From the NCBI RefSeq assembly GCF_009696685.2, contig NZ_CP102355.1, positions 2,157,501 to 2,221,500 of the forward strand: a stretch of 64,000 nucleotides of DNA, in the 5' to 3' direction. Positions 47,470 through 57,155 of this stretch are shown one piece after another. How positions within the stretch are numbered: position 1 is the first letter of the stretch; each line of letters starts with the position of its first letter. The notes under the pieces are model-generated. The model had not been told where the DNA came from. It saw nothing but the letters and a program-made list of their open reading frames with translations, and did no database searches. This DNA comes from Paracoccus sp. SMMA_5_TC (GTDB taxonomy: Bacteria; Pseudomonadota; Alphaproteobacteria; Rhodobacterales; Rhodobacteraceae). Both the position numbers and the translations under genes were made by a program.

Positions 47470-49074
47470 TTACTTCTGGATGCGATAGATGTCCTTGGCA
47501 TACCAGTCGTTCATGACGTTTTCGGTCGGCAGGCCCTTGATGTCGTCGCGGATCATGTCGACCTTGGCATATTGATAGATCGGCACCAGCGGCATGTCCT
47601 CGGCCAGCAGCTTTTCGGCGGCCGTATACTGGACGTTCGGGTTTTCGGCCGTCTTGGATTCGTCCATCAGCTTGTCGAATTCCGGGTTGGAATATTTGCC
47701 GCAGTTCATCCCGGTCGAACGGAAATAGTCGAGGAAGGTCGAAGCCTCGTTGTAATCGGCACACCAGGCATAGCGGGCCATTTCGAAGTCGCCCGCCTGC
47801 ATCCGGTCGGTATGCACCTTCCATTCGACGTTGTTCAGAGTCAGGTCGATGCCCAGCTGCTTGTAGAACTGCTGCGCGGCAACGGCGATTTTCTTGTGGT
47901 TTTCGTCGGTGTTGTATTGCAGCGTCAGCTTCAGCGGCTTGTCGGGGCCATAACCAGCCTCGGCCAGCAGTGCCTTGGCCTTTTCCAGACGCTCGGCCTG
48001 GCTCCAGCCGGCATAGTCGATCTCGGGCATCTCGAAGCCTTCGATGGCCCAATGGGTCCAGTTATAGGCCGGCTTCTGGCCGCCTTGCAGGATCTGGTCG
48101 ACAACGATGTCGCGCTGCATGGCATAGGACAGCGCCTTGCGCACGCGCACGTCCTTGAGCGCCTCGGGGCCCTTGGGGCCGACGTTCAGCAGATAGGCAT
48201 AGGTGCAGGCATAGGGAATGGAAATCGCCTGATCGGGGAATTCCTGTTTCAGCCGCGGATATTGCCCGGCGGGGATCTGCACGCGGTCCAGCTCGCCGGC
48301 CTGATAGCGGGTCAGGGCGATGTTGTTGTCGTTGACGGTCAGACCCTTGATCTTTTCCATCACCACATTGTCGGCGTCCCAGTAGGTCGGGCTTTTTTCC
48401 ATGCTGATCTGGACGCCCAGATCGTGACTGGTCAGGACATAGGCGCCATTGCCGACCAGCTTGCCGGGCTGGGTCCAACTGTCGCCTTCGGCCTCGACGA
48501 CCTTCTGATTGACCGGGAAGGTCGAGGCGTGCGTCACCATCTTGGGGAAATAGGGGGTGGGCGTGGTCAGCTTGACCTCAAGCGTATGATCGTCCAGCGC
48601 CTTGACGCCCAGTTCCTCGGGTTTCTTTTCGCCCTTGACCACGGCAGTGGCGTTTTCGACGTTCATCAGTTCGATGAACCAGGCGTATTCGGACGCGGTT
48701 GCCGGATCGGCCAGGCGCCGCCAGCTATAGACGAAATCATTGGCAGTGACCGGATCGCCGTTCGACCATTTCGCCTCGGGCCGCAGCTTGAAGGTATAGG
48801 TCAGCTTGTCGTCCGAAACATCGAATCCCGTCGCGACGCCGGGAATCGGGGCGCCAGTGGCGTCCTCGTTCAGCAGGCCCTCGAACAGCTGGCGGATGAC
48901 ATCCGAGCCTGCGACATCGGTGTCCTTGTGCGGATCGGTCGTCTTGATCGCGTCCAGCAACCAGAAGGTATAGCTTTGGTTTTCTGCCAGCTTTTCACCT
49001 TCGCCCAGCTGGACAGCCATGGCGGGCATGGCCAGGCCAGCTACCAGCGCAGTGGTCAGGAAAAGACGGGTCAT
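47470..49074 (-). CDS. oppA: Peptide ABC transporter substrate-binding protein, OppA type
   Basis: A 534-residue family 5 binding protein with a short Sec signal (LFLTTALVAGLAMPAMA). Family segments include LTYTFKLRPEAKWSNGDPVTANDFVYSWRRLADPATASEYAWF, the OppA-type SWRR motif, and VGNGAYVLTSHDLG. The SWRRLADP sequence is typical of OppA/MppA rather than DppA, so oligopeptides are the likely substrate. It is the first gene of the minus-strand opp operon. Confidence 0.93.
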   Translation of the reverse strand: MTRLFLTTALVAGLAMPAMAVQLGEGEKLAENQSYTFWLLDAIKTTDPHKDTDVAGSDVIRQLFEGLLNEDATGAPIPGVATGFDVSDDKLTYTFKLRPEAKWSNGDPVTANDFVYSWRRLADPATASEYAWFIELMNVENATAVVKGEKKPEELGVKALDDHTLEVKLTTPTPYFPKMVTHASTFPVNQKVVEAEGDSWTQPGKLVGNGAYVLTSHDLGVQISMEKSPTYWDADNVVMEKIKGLTVNDNNIALTRYQAGELDRVQIPAGQYPRLKQEFPDQAISIPYACTYAYLLNVGPKGPEALKDVRVRKALSYAMQRDIVVDQILQGGQKPAYNWTHWAIEGFEMPEIDYAGWSQAERLEKAKALLAEAGYGPDKPLKLTLQYNTDENHKKIAVAAQQFYKQLGIDLTLNNVEWKVHTDRMQAGDFEMARYAWCADYNEASTFLDYFRSTGMNCGKYSNPEFDKLMDESKTAENPNVQYTAAEKLLAEDMPLVPIYQYAKVDMIRDDIKGLPTENVMNDWYAKDIYRIQK

Positions 49075-49214
49075 AGGGCACCTCTCTGAATGTTATTGCG
49101 CATTGCTACTTTCGCGTGTGCAATGCTGATTGCGCGAGTGTTGCCGATAAGCTGTCTGACAGCAAGCTTGATTTCCGGCTTTCGCTGCCGCGTCGCGTGT
49201 GAAACAAGACTGTC

Positions 49215-49745
49215 ATGAGCAAGGAACCGCGCATCATCATGGTGACCGGCGGCGCCAGATCGGGAAAATCCCGTCTGGCCGAAGGGCTTGTGGATGGCCT
49301 TGGCGGTCCCCGCATCTATATTGCCACGGCCGAGGCAGGGGATGCCGAGATGGCTGATCGTATCGATCGCCACCGATTGCGCCGGGGTGGGGACTGGCAA
49401 ACGCTCGAATCGCCCCGGGATCTGGTTGCGGCGCTGACAGCCACCGAAGGGCAGGGCGTGCGGCTGATCGATTGCCTGACCCTGTGGCTGGCCAACATCC
49501 TGGACAGCACCCAGCCCGAAGCCGCTGTCGCGGAGCTTTGCGCGACGCTTGCCCGCCAGCATTCCCCCGTCGTCCTGGTCACCAATGAACTTGGCTTGGG
49601 CATCGTGCCCGACAACGCACTTGCACGACGTTTCCGCGATCAGCATGGCTGGATGAATCAGGCGGTGGCCGAGGTTGCCGATCAGGTGTGGATGGCGGTC
49701 AGTGGTCTGCCGCTGCGGCTCAAACCAGAAAGAGGGACAACGTGA
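49215..49745 (+). CDS. cobU: Adenosylcobinamide kinase / adenosylcobinamide-phosphate guanylyltransferase
   Basis: A 176-residue bifunctional enzyme that phosphorylates adenosylcobinamide and adds GMP, activating it for attachment of the lower ligand. The P-loop GGARSGKS is at residues 12-19. IATAEAGDAEMADRIDRHRLRRGGDWQTLE carries the His that is guanylylated, and LIDCLTLWLANIL and VTNELGLGIVPDNALARRFRD complete the family pattern. It is the first gene of cobU-cobT-cobS; its stop overlaps the cobT start (GTGA). Confidence 0.95.
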   Translation: MSKEPRIIMVTGGARSGKSRLAEGLVDGLGGPRIYIATAEAGDAEMADRIDRHRLRRGGDWQTLESPRDLVAALTATEGQGVRLIDCLTLWLANILDSTQPEAAVAELCATLARQHSPVVLVTNELGLGIVPDNALARRFRDQHGWMNQAVAEVADQVWMAVSGLPLRLKPERGTT

Positions 49746-50698
49746 AAGAGTATGACACCGCTGCGGCCGAGGCTGCTCGGGCGCGTCAGGCCGAACTGAC
49801 CAAGCCGCCCGGATCGCTGGGCCGGCTCGAGGATCTGGCCGTGTTCATGGCCGGCTGGCAGGGTCGCGCGCGTCCAAGTCTCGACAGGGTTCAGGCCCTG
49901 GTCTTTGCCGGCAATCACGGTATCGCCGCGCAGGGTGTCAGCCCCTATCCGGCCGAGGTGACTGCGCAGATGGTCGCCAACTTCCAGCGTGGCGGCGCAG
50001 CCATCAACCAGCTTTGCAAGATCGCCGGCGCGGAATTGCAGGTGGTTGCGCTGGACCTGGAGCGGCCGACAGCAGACTTCACCAAGGCGATGGCCATGGA
50101 TGTGCCCGACCTGGTCGCCGCGATCCAGACCGGCAAGGATGCCGTCGATCCCGATGCGGATGCCATCATTCTTGGGGAAATGGGGATCGGCAATTCGACC
50201 GTCGCCGCCGCACTGGCCGCAGCCACCTTTGGCGGAACGGCCGAGGATTGGGTAGGCCCCGGCACAGGTGCCGATGCAGACATGCAGGCGGTCAAGGCAG
50301 CCGTCATCAATGCCGGGCTGCGTCGTCACAAGGGTGCGGCAACTGCGGCCTCGATCCTGGGCAGCTTTGGCGGACGCGAACAGGCCGCGATCTGCGGCGC
50401 CGTGATCCGCGCCCGCGAACTGGGAATTCCGGTCATTCTGGACGGCTTCATCTGCACCGCCGCCGCCGGGGTTCTGGTCGTGAATGACCGGCAGGCTCTG
50501 GATCACTGCCTGATCGGCCATGAAAGCGCCGAGCCCGGACACCGCAGGCTGATCGCCGTGCTGAAAAAGGATCCTGTCGTCACGCTGGACATGCGACTGG
50601 GCGAAGGAACTGGCGCAGCCGTGGCGCTGATGGTGCTGCGTGCGGCGCTGGAATGTCACAACGGCATGGCCACCTTTGCCGAGGCGGGGATTGGATAA
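49742..50698 (+). CDS. cobT: Nicotinate-nucleotide-dimethylbenzimidazole phosphoribosyltransferase
   Basis: A 318-residue enzyme that makes alpha-ribazole phosphate for the lower loop of cobalamin. Typical motifs are KPPGSLGRLEDLA near residue 22, FAGNHGIAAQGVSPYPAEVTAQM, GEMGIGNSTVAAAL, and the C-terminal LGEGTGAAVAL with the catalytic Glu. The start is GTG 49742 with AGAGG upstream, in a GTGA overlap with cobU; the longer ATG frame from 49688 lies inside cobU. It overlaps cobS by eight bases. Confidence 0.95.
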   Translation: MKEYDTAAAEAARARQAELTKPPGSLGRLEDLAVFMAGWQGRARPSLDRVQALVFAGNHGIAAQGVSPYPAEVTAQMVANFQRGGAAINQLCKIAGAELQVVALDLERPTADFTKAMAMDVPDLVAAIQTGKDAVDPDADAIILGEMGIGNSTVAAALAAATFGGTAEDWVGPGTGADADMQAVKAAVINAGLRRHKGAATAASILGSFGGREQAAICGAVIRARELGIPVILDGFICTAAAGVLVVNDRQALDHCLIGHESAEPGHRRLIAVLKKDPVVTLDMRLGEGTGAAVALMVLRAALECHNGMATFAEAGIG

Positions 50699-51485
50699 GA
50701 CGCCGGATCTGCGGAACTCGTTCGATCCGCGGGGGCTGGCAACCGCGTTTGTGTGGCTGACGCGCTTGCCGCTGGGCGGGTTCATGCGCACGCCACCCCC
50801 GCCACTGGCTGCGGCCGTCTGGGCATTTCCGCTGGTCGGGCTGGTCGTCGGGGCAGGGGGCGGCCTGGTGGTGCTGGGGGGAAGCATCCTCGGCCTGCCT
50901 GATTTCGCAATCGCGGTGCTCGCGGTCGCGGCCTGCATCATGCTGACCGGCGCCATGCACGAGGATGGCCTGGCGGATCTTGCCGATGCGGCAAGCGGGC
51001 GCGACCGAAACGAGCGCCTCGCGATAATGCGCGATTCGCGTATCGGCAGTTACGGGGTTCTGGCCCTGGGGCTGGTGAGCGCCCTGCGCATCACATCCCT
51101 TGCCGCTCTGGCGCACAGCACTCCCTGGCTTGGACTTGCCGGGCTGACGGGGGCCGCCGCGCTGTCGCGGGCGGCTATGGCATTGGGAATGTGGCATCTG
51201 CCACCGGCGCGATGCGATGGTCTGGGACGCATGGCGGGCCGGCCCACGATGGTCGGCGTCGGGCTGGCGCTTCTGCTGGGCGCCGCGATCCTGTGCTGGC
51301 CATGCCTGATGATGAGCCGGCCGCTGATGGCCTGGCTGACGACCATCGCGGTTGCAGCAATCCCGGTCATCTGGATCATGCGCCGCGCGCAACGACAGCT
51401 GGGGGGACAGACCGGAGATGTTCTTGGGGCCATGCAGCAGACCTGCGAATGTGCGGTGCTGCTGACCCTGGTGGCGTTCACGTGA
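50691..51485 (+). CDS. cobS: Adenosylcobinamide-GDP ribazoletransferase (cobalamin synthase)
   Basis: A 264-residue inner-membrane enzyme that joins adenosylcobinamide-GDP to alpha-ribazole phosphate. It has about six hydrophobic segments and the conserved TGAMHEDGLADLADAASGRDRNERLAIMRDSRIGSYGV region with the acidic residues of the active site. The start is TTG 50691 with GAGGCGGGG upstream, inside the cobT end. It is the last gene of the cob unit. No cobalamin riboswitch is visible before cobU. Confidence 0.93.
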   Translation: MDKTPDLRNSFDPRGLATAFVWLTRLPLGGFMRTPPPPLAAAVWAFPLVGLVVGAGGGLVVLGGSILGLPDFAIAVLAVAACIMLTGAMHEDGLADLADAASGRDRNERLAIMRDSRIGSYGVLALGLVSALRITSLAALAHSTPWLGLAGLTGAAALSRAAMALGMWHLPPARCDGLGRMAGRPTMVGVGLALLLGAAILCWPCLMMSRPLMAWLTTIAVAAIPVIWIMRRAQRQLGGQTGDVLGAMQQTCECAVLLTLVAFT

Positions 51486-51620
51486 CGCTTCGTCACTTTC
51501 TGATGTGTTTTCCTTGAATGGCTTTTACGCTTCATTCATAGGTCACGATTACATCAATAGGTCGGGGCTACCGACCAGCCGTCCCGAACGGGTCGGCCAA
51601 CTTGGGGGAGGTTTGTCGTC

Positions 51621-52244
51621 ATGGGTGCCCTGCTGGGGCTGTCTCGCGGCATTGATCGCGTCAATACATTCATCGGCCGGAATGTCAGCTGGCTGATCCT
51701 GGTCGCGGTGCTGGTCAGCGCCGCGAATGCGGTGATCCGCAAGGTGCTGAACACATCGTCCAACGCCTGGCTTGAACTGCAATGGTATCTCTATGGCGCC
51801 GCTTTTCTTGGCGCCGCAGCCTATACGCTGAAGGAAAACGAACACATCCGCATCGACATCATCTACGGGCGCTGGTCACGCCGGACACAACACTGGATCG
51901 ATCTGATCGGGCATGTGCTGTTCCTGATGCCCTTTGTCATACTGATGCTGTGGTTCCTTTATCCCTGGGTCATGCGCTCATATAACAGCGGCGAGGTCTC
52001 GACCAACTCGGGCGGGCTGATCCTGTGGCCTGCCAAGCTGTTGTTGCTGATCGGTTTCGTGCTTTTGTTCTTTCAAGGCATTTCCGAAATCATCAAGAAG
52101 ATCGCGGTGATGCGCGGCCTGATCGACGATCCCAATCCCTTTGTCTCGCACCATGAGGCCGCGGCGCTGGAGGGCGAGGTCATGGTCCGCCAGATGCAGG
52201 ATGCGCTGGACGAATCCCCCCGCAGCGAGGAGACGCGCAAATGA
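51621..52244 (+). CDS. dctQ: TRAP transporter small permease (DctQ type)
   Basis: A 207-residue membrane protein with four helices (NVSWLILVAVLVSAANAVI, WYLYGAAFLGAAAYTLKE, HVLFLMPFVILMLWFLY, LLLLIGFVLLFFQGISEIIKKIA), the standard DctQ layout. The long cytoplasmic C-terminal tail after residue 160 is somewhat extended. GGGGGAGG lies upstream of ATG 51621. It is coupled to dctM by an ATGA overlap. Confidence 0.92.
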   Translation: MGALLGLSRGIDRVNTFIGRNVSWLILVAVLVSAANAVIRKVLNTSSNAWLELQWYLYGAAFLGAAAYTLKENEHIRIDIIYGRWSRRTQHWIDLIGHVLFLMPFVILMLWFLYPWVMRSYNSGEVSTNSGGLILWPAKLLLLIGFVLLFFQGISEIIKKIAVMRGLIDDPNPFVSHHEAAALEGEVMVRQMQDALDESPRSEETRK

Positions 52245-54088
52245 TGGAATTCATTGCGATGAACATGGCGCCGATCATGTTCGCGTCGCTGGTGCTGTTC
52301 CTGCTGTTCGGCTATCCGGTCGCCTTTGCCCTGGCTGCGAACGGGCTTCTGTTCTTTGTGATCGGCGTCGAACTGGCACCCTTGTCGGGCGGATCGATCA
52401 ATCTCAGCTGGCCCTTGCTGAACGCGATGCCCGAGCGATTGTGGGGGGTGTTGTCGAACGAGACATTGCTGGCCATTCCGTTCTTTACCTTCATGGGCAT
52501 CGTGCTGGAAAAGTCCGGCATGGCCGAGGATCTGCTGGATACCATCGGGCAGCTGTTCGGTCCAATCCGGGGCGGTCTTGCCTATGCGGTGATCATCGTG
52601 GGCGCGCTTCTGGCCGCGACGACGGGCGTGGTGGCCGCTTCGGTGATCGCCATGGGTCTGATCTCGCTGCCGATCATGCTGCGCTATGGCTATGACCGCC
52701 GGATCGCGGCGGGCACCATCGCGGCTTCGGGCACGCTGGCGCAGATCATCCCGCCGTCTCTGGTCCTGATTGTTCTGGCCGATCAGCTGGGACGTTCGGT
52801 CGGCGACATGTACAAGGGGGCGTTGATCCCCGGTCTGGTCCTGACCGGGCTTTACATGTCCTACATCCTCGTCATGTCGATCATTCGCCCTAACAGCCTG
52901 CCTGCCCTGCCCAAGGAGGCGCGGACGCTGGGTTCGGGCGTGACATCGCTTTTCGTGGCCTTGGCCTTGACCTTGGTCATGGCCTGGTTGGCGTTCCGCT
53001 GGCTGCACCCGACGGCGGGCAAGGATGCCGATATCCTCGCCCCCGCGCTTGCCATCATCGCCATCTACATCCTGGCGTTGCTGGATCGGTCTCTGAAGAT
53101 CAATGTGATGTCGCGGCTGGCGCAACAGGTCATCATCGTGCTGATCCCGCCGCTTGCACTGATCTTTCTGGTGCTGGGGACGATCTTTCTGGGCATTGCC
53201 ACCCCGACCGAGGGGGGCGCGATGGGTGCTGTCGGCGCCTTGATCCTGGCAGCGATCAAGGGGCGCCTGAGCTATGACGTCATCCGGCAGGCCTTGCTGG
53301 CGACCACCCGCCTGTCGGCCTTCGTGATGTTCATCCTGATCGGGGCGCGCGTTTTCTCGCTGACCTTTTATGGCGTGAATGGTCATATCTGGGTCGAACA
53401 TCTGCTGACCTCTCTGCCCGGTGGCGAATACGGCTTCCTGATCGCAGTATCGGTTCTGGTGTTCCTGCTGGCGTTCTTCCTGGACTTTTTCGAACTCGCC
53501 TTCATCATCGTGCCGCTTCTGGCTCCGGCCGCCGATGCCCTGGGTATCGACCTGATCTGGTTCGGCGTGTTGCTGGGGGTGAACATGCAGACCAGTTTCA
53601 TGCACCCACCGTTCGGCTTCTCGCTGTTCTTCCTGCGGTCGGTCGCCCCAAAGGCACCCTACACGGACAAGGTCACGGGCAAGCTGATGCAGCCGGTCAC
53701 GACCGGGCAGATCTATTGGGGCGCCGTTCCCTATGTCTGTATCCAGCTGGTCATGATCGGGATCGTGATGGCCTTCCCCGGCCTGGTGATGCATTACAAG
53801 GGGGCACCGATCGATACCTCGAACGTCAAGATCGAGGTGCCAAGCAGCGGCGGATTGGGCGATCTTGGCGGCTTCGGTGGGCTTGGCGGATCGCCCTTTG
53901 CTCAACCGGCAGCGCCTGGAACCGCCCCCTCGACCACAGCCGCGCCAGCAGACCCGTCCTCGGACAACCCCTTGTCGGGGCCGCCGCCTGGCCTTTCCGC
54001 GCCGGGTTCTTCACAAGCGCCGGCCAATCCCGCCGATCCGCTTTCCGGCCCACCTCCGGGCCTGTCTGCGCCGGCAGCTGGCAACTGA
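52241..54088 (+). CDS. dctM: TRAP transporter large permease (DctM type) with Pro/Gly-rich tail
   Basis: A 615-residue membrane protein of the DctM family, the ion-coupled channel of a TRAP importer. About 13 helices are seen, with FFTFMGIVLEKSGMAEDLLDTIGQLFGPIRGGLAYAVIIVGALLAATTGVVAA and TPTEGGAMGAVGALILA as family landmarks. The core is longer than most DctM (about 430 residues) and resembles the large dicarboxylate/mannitol-chloroaromatic-like branch. After about residue 530 comes a low-complexity Gly/Pro/Ser tail with two copies of PLSGPPPGLSAP, outside the normal family. Confidence 0.92.
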   Translation: MMEFIAMNMAPIMFASLVLFLLFGYPVAFALAANGLLFFVIGVELAPLSGGSINLSWPLLNAMPERLWGVLSNETLLAIPFFTFMGIVLEKSGMAEDLLDTIGQLFGPIRGGLAYAVIIVGALLAATTGVVAASVIAMGLISLPIMLRYGYDRRIAAGTIAASGTLAQIIPPSLVLIVLADQLGRSVGDMYKGALIPGLVLTGLYMSYILVMSIIRPNSLPALPKEARTLGSGVTSLFVALALTLVMAWLAFRWLHPTAGKDADILAPALAIIAIYILALLDRSLKINVMSRLAQQVIIVLIPPLALIFLVLGTIFLGIATPTEGGAMGAVGALILAAIKGRLSYDVIRQALLATTRLSAFVMFILIGARVFSLTFYGVNGHIWVEHLLTSLPGGEYGFLIAVSVLVFLLAFFLDFFELAFIIVPLLAPAADALGIDLIWFGVLLGVNMQTSFMHPPFGFSLFFLRSVAPKAPYTDKVTGKLMQPVTTGQIYWGAVPYVCIQLVMIGIVMAFPGLVMHYKGAPIDTSNVKIEVPSSGGLGDLGGFGGLGGSPFAQPAAPGTAPSTTAAPADPSSDNPLSGPPPGLSAPGSSQAPANPADPLSGPPPGLSAPAAGN

Positions 54089-54096
54089 CGCCGACG

Positions 54097-54120
54097 AAAA
54101 GGCCCATTTTTGGGCCTTTT
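54097..54120. terminator. Bidirectional intrinsic terminator after dctM
   Basis: AAAAGGCCCA (54097-54106) and TGGGCCTTTT (54111-54120) form a 10-bp stem around a TTTT loop, nine bases after the dctM stop. A and T flanks make it usable on either strand. Confidence 0.75.
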
Positions 54121-54147
54121 CCGCTCTGCCGAGGTCACGAACATAAA

Positions 54148-54177
54148 AAAACCGCCGCGGATTTCCGCGGCGGTTTT
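54148..54177. terminator. Bidirectional intrinsic terminator between dctM and dctP
   Basis: AAAACCGCCGCGG (54148-54160) and CCGCGGCGGTTTT (54165-54177) form a perfect 13-bp stem with a 4-base loop. The A run from 54145 gives a U tail for the minus-strand dctP transcript, whose stop is at 54198. Confidence 0.85.
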
Positions 54178-54197
54178 CATTCTTGCGATGCCGTTTG

Positions 54198-55451
<1,254 letters not shown>

Positions 55452-55563
55452 TCAATTGGCGGGACGGCCCGAAACCAGTATCTTGTGCCGCCATCATCGG
55501 GCTACCCAAGCCGTTTGGCGGGCCCTATAGTTGTGGGTGATCGTGGCCAAGGGGGAACAAGGG

Positions 55564-56028
55564 ATGCGGTGCCCGTTCTGCGGAAATGTCGATACCCAGG
55601 TCAAGGATTCGCGTCCTGCCGAGGATAACGTGGCAATTCGTCGCCGGCGGTTCTGCCCGGCCTGTGGCGGTCGGTTCACCACCTACGAACGGGTTCAGTT
55701 GCGGGATCTGGTGGTGGTCAAGTCCAGCGGGCGGCGCGAGGATTTCGACCGCAGCAAGCTGGAGCGATCGATCCGCATCGCCATGCAGAAACGCCCGATC
55801 GAACCCGAGCGGATCGATCAGATGATTTCCGGCATCGTGCGACGTCTGGAGAGCATGGGCGACACGGACGTGCCCTCGAAAATCATCGGCGAAATCGTGA
55901 TGGAGGCGCTGGCGCGCATCGATACCGTTGCCTATGTCCGCTTTGCCAGTGTCTACAAGAATTTTCAGGCAGCCGATGATTTCGACAAGTTCGTGTCGGA
56001 ACTGCGCCCGGGTGCCGTCGAGGAATGA
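55564..56028 (+). CDS. nrdR: Transcriptional repressor NrdR
   Basis: A 154-residue regulator of ribonucleotide reductase genes. The zinc ribbon has Cys3, Cys6, Cys31 and Cys34 (MRCPFCG ... [16 protein letters not shown]). The ATP-cone domain follows ([29 protein letters not shown]). ATG 55564 starts exactly at the zinc ribbon and follows AAGGGGGAACAAGGG. It is coupled to ribD by an ATGA overlap, the usual alphaproteobacterial arrangement. Confidence 0.96.
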   Translation: MRCPFCGNVDTQVKDSRPAEDNVAIRRRRFCPACGGRFTTYERVQLRDLVVVKSSGRREDFDRSKLERSIRIAMQKRPIEPERIDQMISGIVRRLESMGDTDVPSKIIGEIVMEALARIDTVAYVRFASVYKNFQAADDFDKFVSELRPGAVEE

Positions 56029-57020
56029 ACGATCATCGCCACATGGCGCATGCGCTGACGCTGGCGCGGCGCGGGCATGGCAATACCTGGCCCAATCCTG
56101 CGGTTGGCTGCGTGCTGGTGCGCGATGACGTCGTCGTTGGGCGCGGTTGGACACAACCCGGCGGACGCCCCCATGCCGAGGCTATGGCGTTGGCCCAGGC
56201 GGGCGCAGCCGCGCGTGGGGCAACTGCCTATGTCACGCTTGAACCCTGCGCCCATCACGGCAAGACCCCGCCCTGCGCCGAAGCCCTGGTGCGGGCCGGT
56301 GTCGTGCGGGTGGTTTCGGCCCTGACCGATCCTGACCCGCGGGTGGCGGGTCGGGGGCACGCAATGCTGCGTCAGGCCGGCATCTGCGTTACCGAAAATA
56401 TTTGTGCCAGGCAGGCAGGCCGGGATCAGGTGGGGTTCCTGACCCGCATCACGCGCGGGCGTCCGATGCTGACGCTGAAGCTGGCCAGCAGCTTCGATGG
56501 CCGCATCGCCACAGCCAGTGGGGAAAGCCAATGGATTACCGGCCCCGCAGCGCGCCGCCATGCCCACATGCTGCGCCTGACGCATGATGCGGTGATGGTC
56601 GGAGGAGAGACGGCGCGCATAGACCGCCCGACATTGAACGTGCGCGGTCTGGGTCGGGTGCGCCAGCCTGTGCGCGTGATCGTTTCAAACCGTGACCTGC
56701 CGCCCTTGCCGCCCGAGGACAGTGCGCACGGGCCTTTGTGGCATCTGCGGGGATCGGTCGCTGACGTCATGTCCGAGCTTGGAAGGCGCGGAGTCACCCG
56801 TGTCTTGTGCGAGGGTGGCGGGAAACTGGCGGCAAGTTTGCTGGCGGCGGATATGGTCGACCAGCTTGTCGGCTATTGTGCCGGGATCACGCTGGGTGGG
56901 GATGGCTTGCCGACCATTGCGTCGCTGGGCTTGAATCGGCTGGCTGACGCCCCGCGTTTCGAATTGGTCGAACTGCGGTCGCTGGGCGGCGATGTGCTGC
57001 ATCGCTGGCAGCGGGCCTGA
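56025..57020 (+). CDS. ribD: Bifunctional diaminohydroxyphosphoribosylaminopyrimidine deaminase / 5-amino-6-(5-phosphoribosylamino)uracil reductase
   Basis: A 331-residue enzyme for the second and third steps of riboflavin synthesis. The N-terminal deaminase has the zinc site His50-Ala-Glu52 in [11 protein letters not shown] and Cys75 and Cys84 in [18 protein letters not shown]. The reductase domain starts near residue 145 ([28 protein letters not shown]) and continues with [24 protein letters not shown]. At 331 residues it is slightly shorter than E. coli RibD. The remaining rib genes lie 5 kb downstream beyond the capsule genes. Confidence 0.95.
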   Translation: MNDHRHMAHALTLARRGHGNTWPNPAVGCVLVRDDVVVGRGWTQPGGRPHAEAMALAQAGAAARGATAYVTLEPCAHHGKTPPCAEALVRAGVVRVVSALTDPDPRVAGRGHAMLRQAGICVTENICARQAGRDQVGFLTRITRGRPMLTLKLASSFDGRIATASGESQWITGPAARRHAHMLRLTHDAVMVGGETARIDRPTLNVRGLGRVRQPVRVIVSNRDLPPLPPEDSAHGPLWHLRGSVADVMSELGRRGVTRVLCEGGGKLAASLLAADMVDQLVGYCAGITLGGDGLPTIASLGLNRLADAPRFELVELRSLGGDVLHRWQRA

Positions 57021-57155
57021 CAGGGGCGGCCATTATCGATCGCGCATTTCCGTTCCGCATAATGGGCCTCGGCGCATAGCCGCGCCCCGTGCGCGGACGA
57101 TCTTGAACGGTTCGACGGGTCATCGCCGCCGGCTGAGACGGCGCCAGCGGAAATT

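Noticed and set aside
49075..49214. Possible cobalamin riboswitch before cobU
   Set aside because: No B12-box-like sequence or the usual helices are visible in the 140 bases available.
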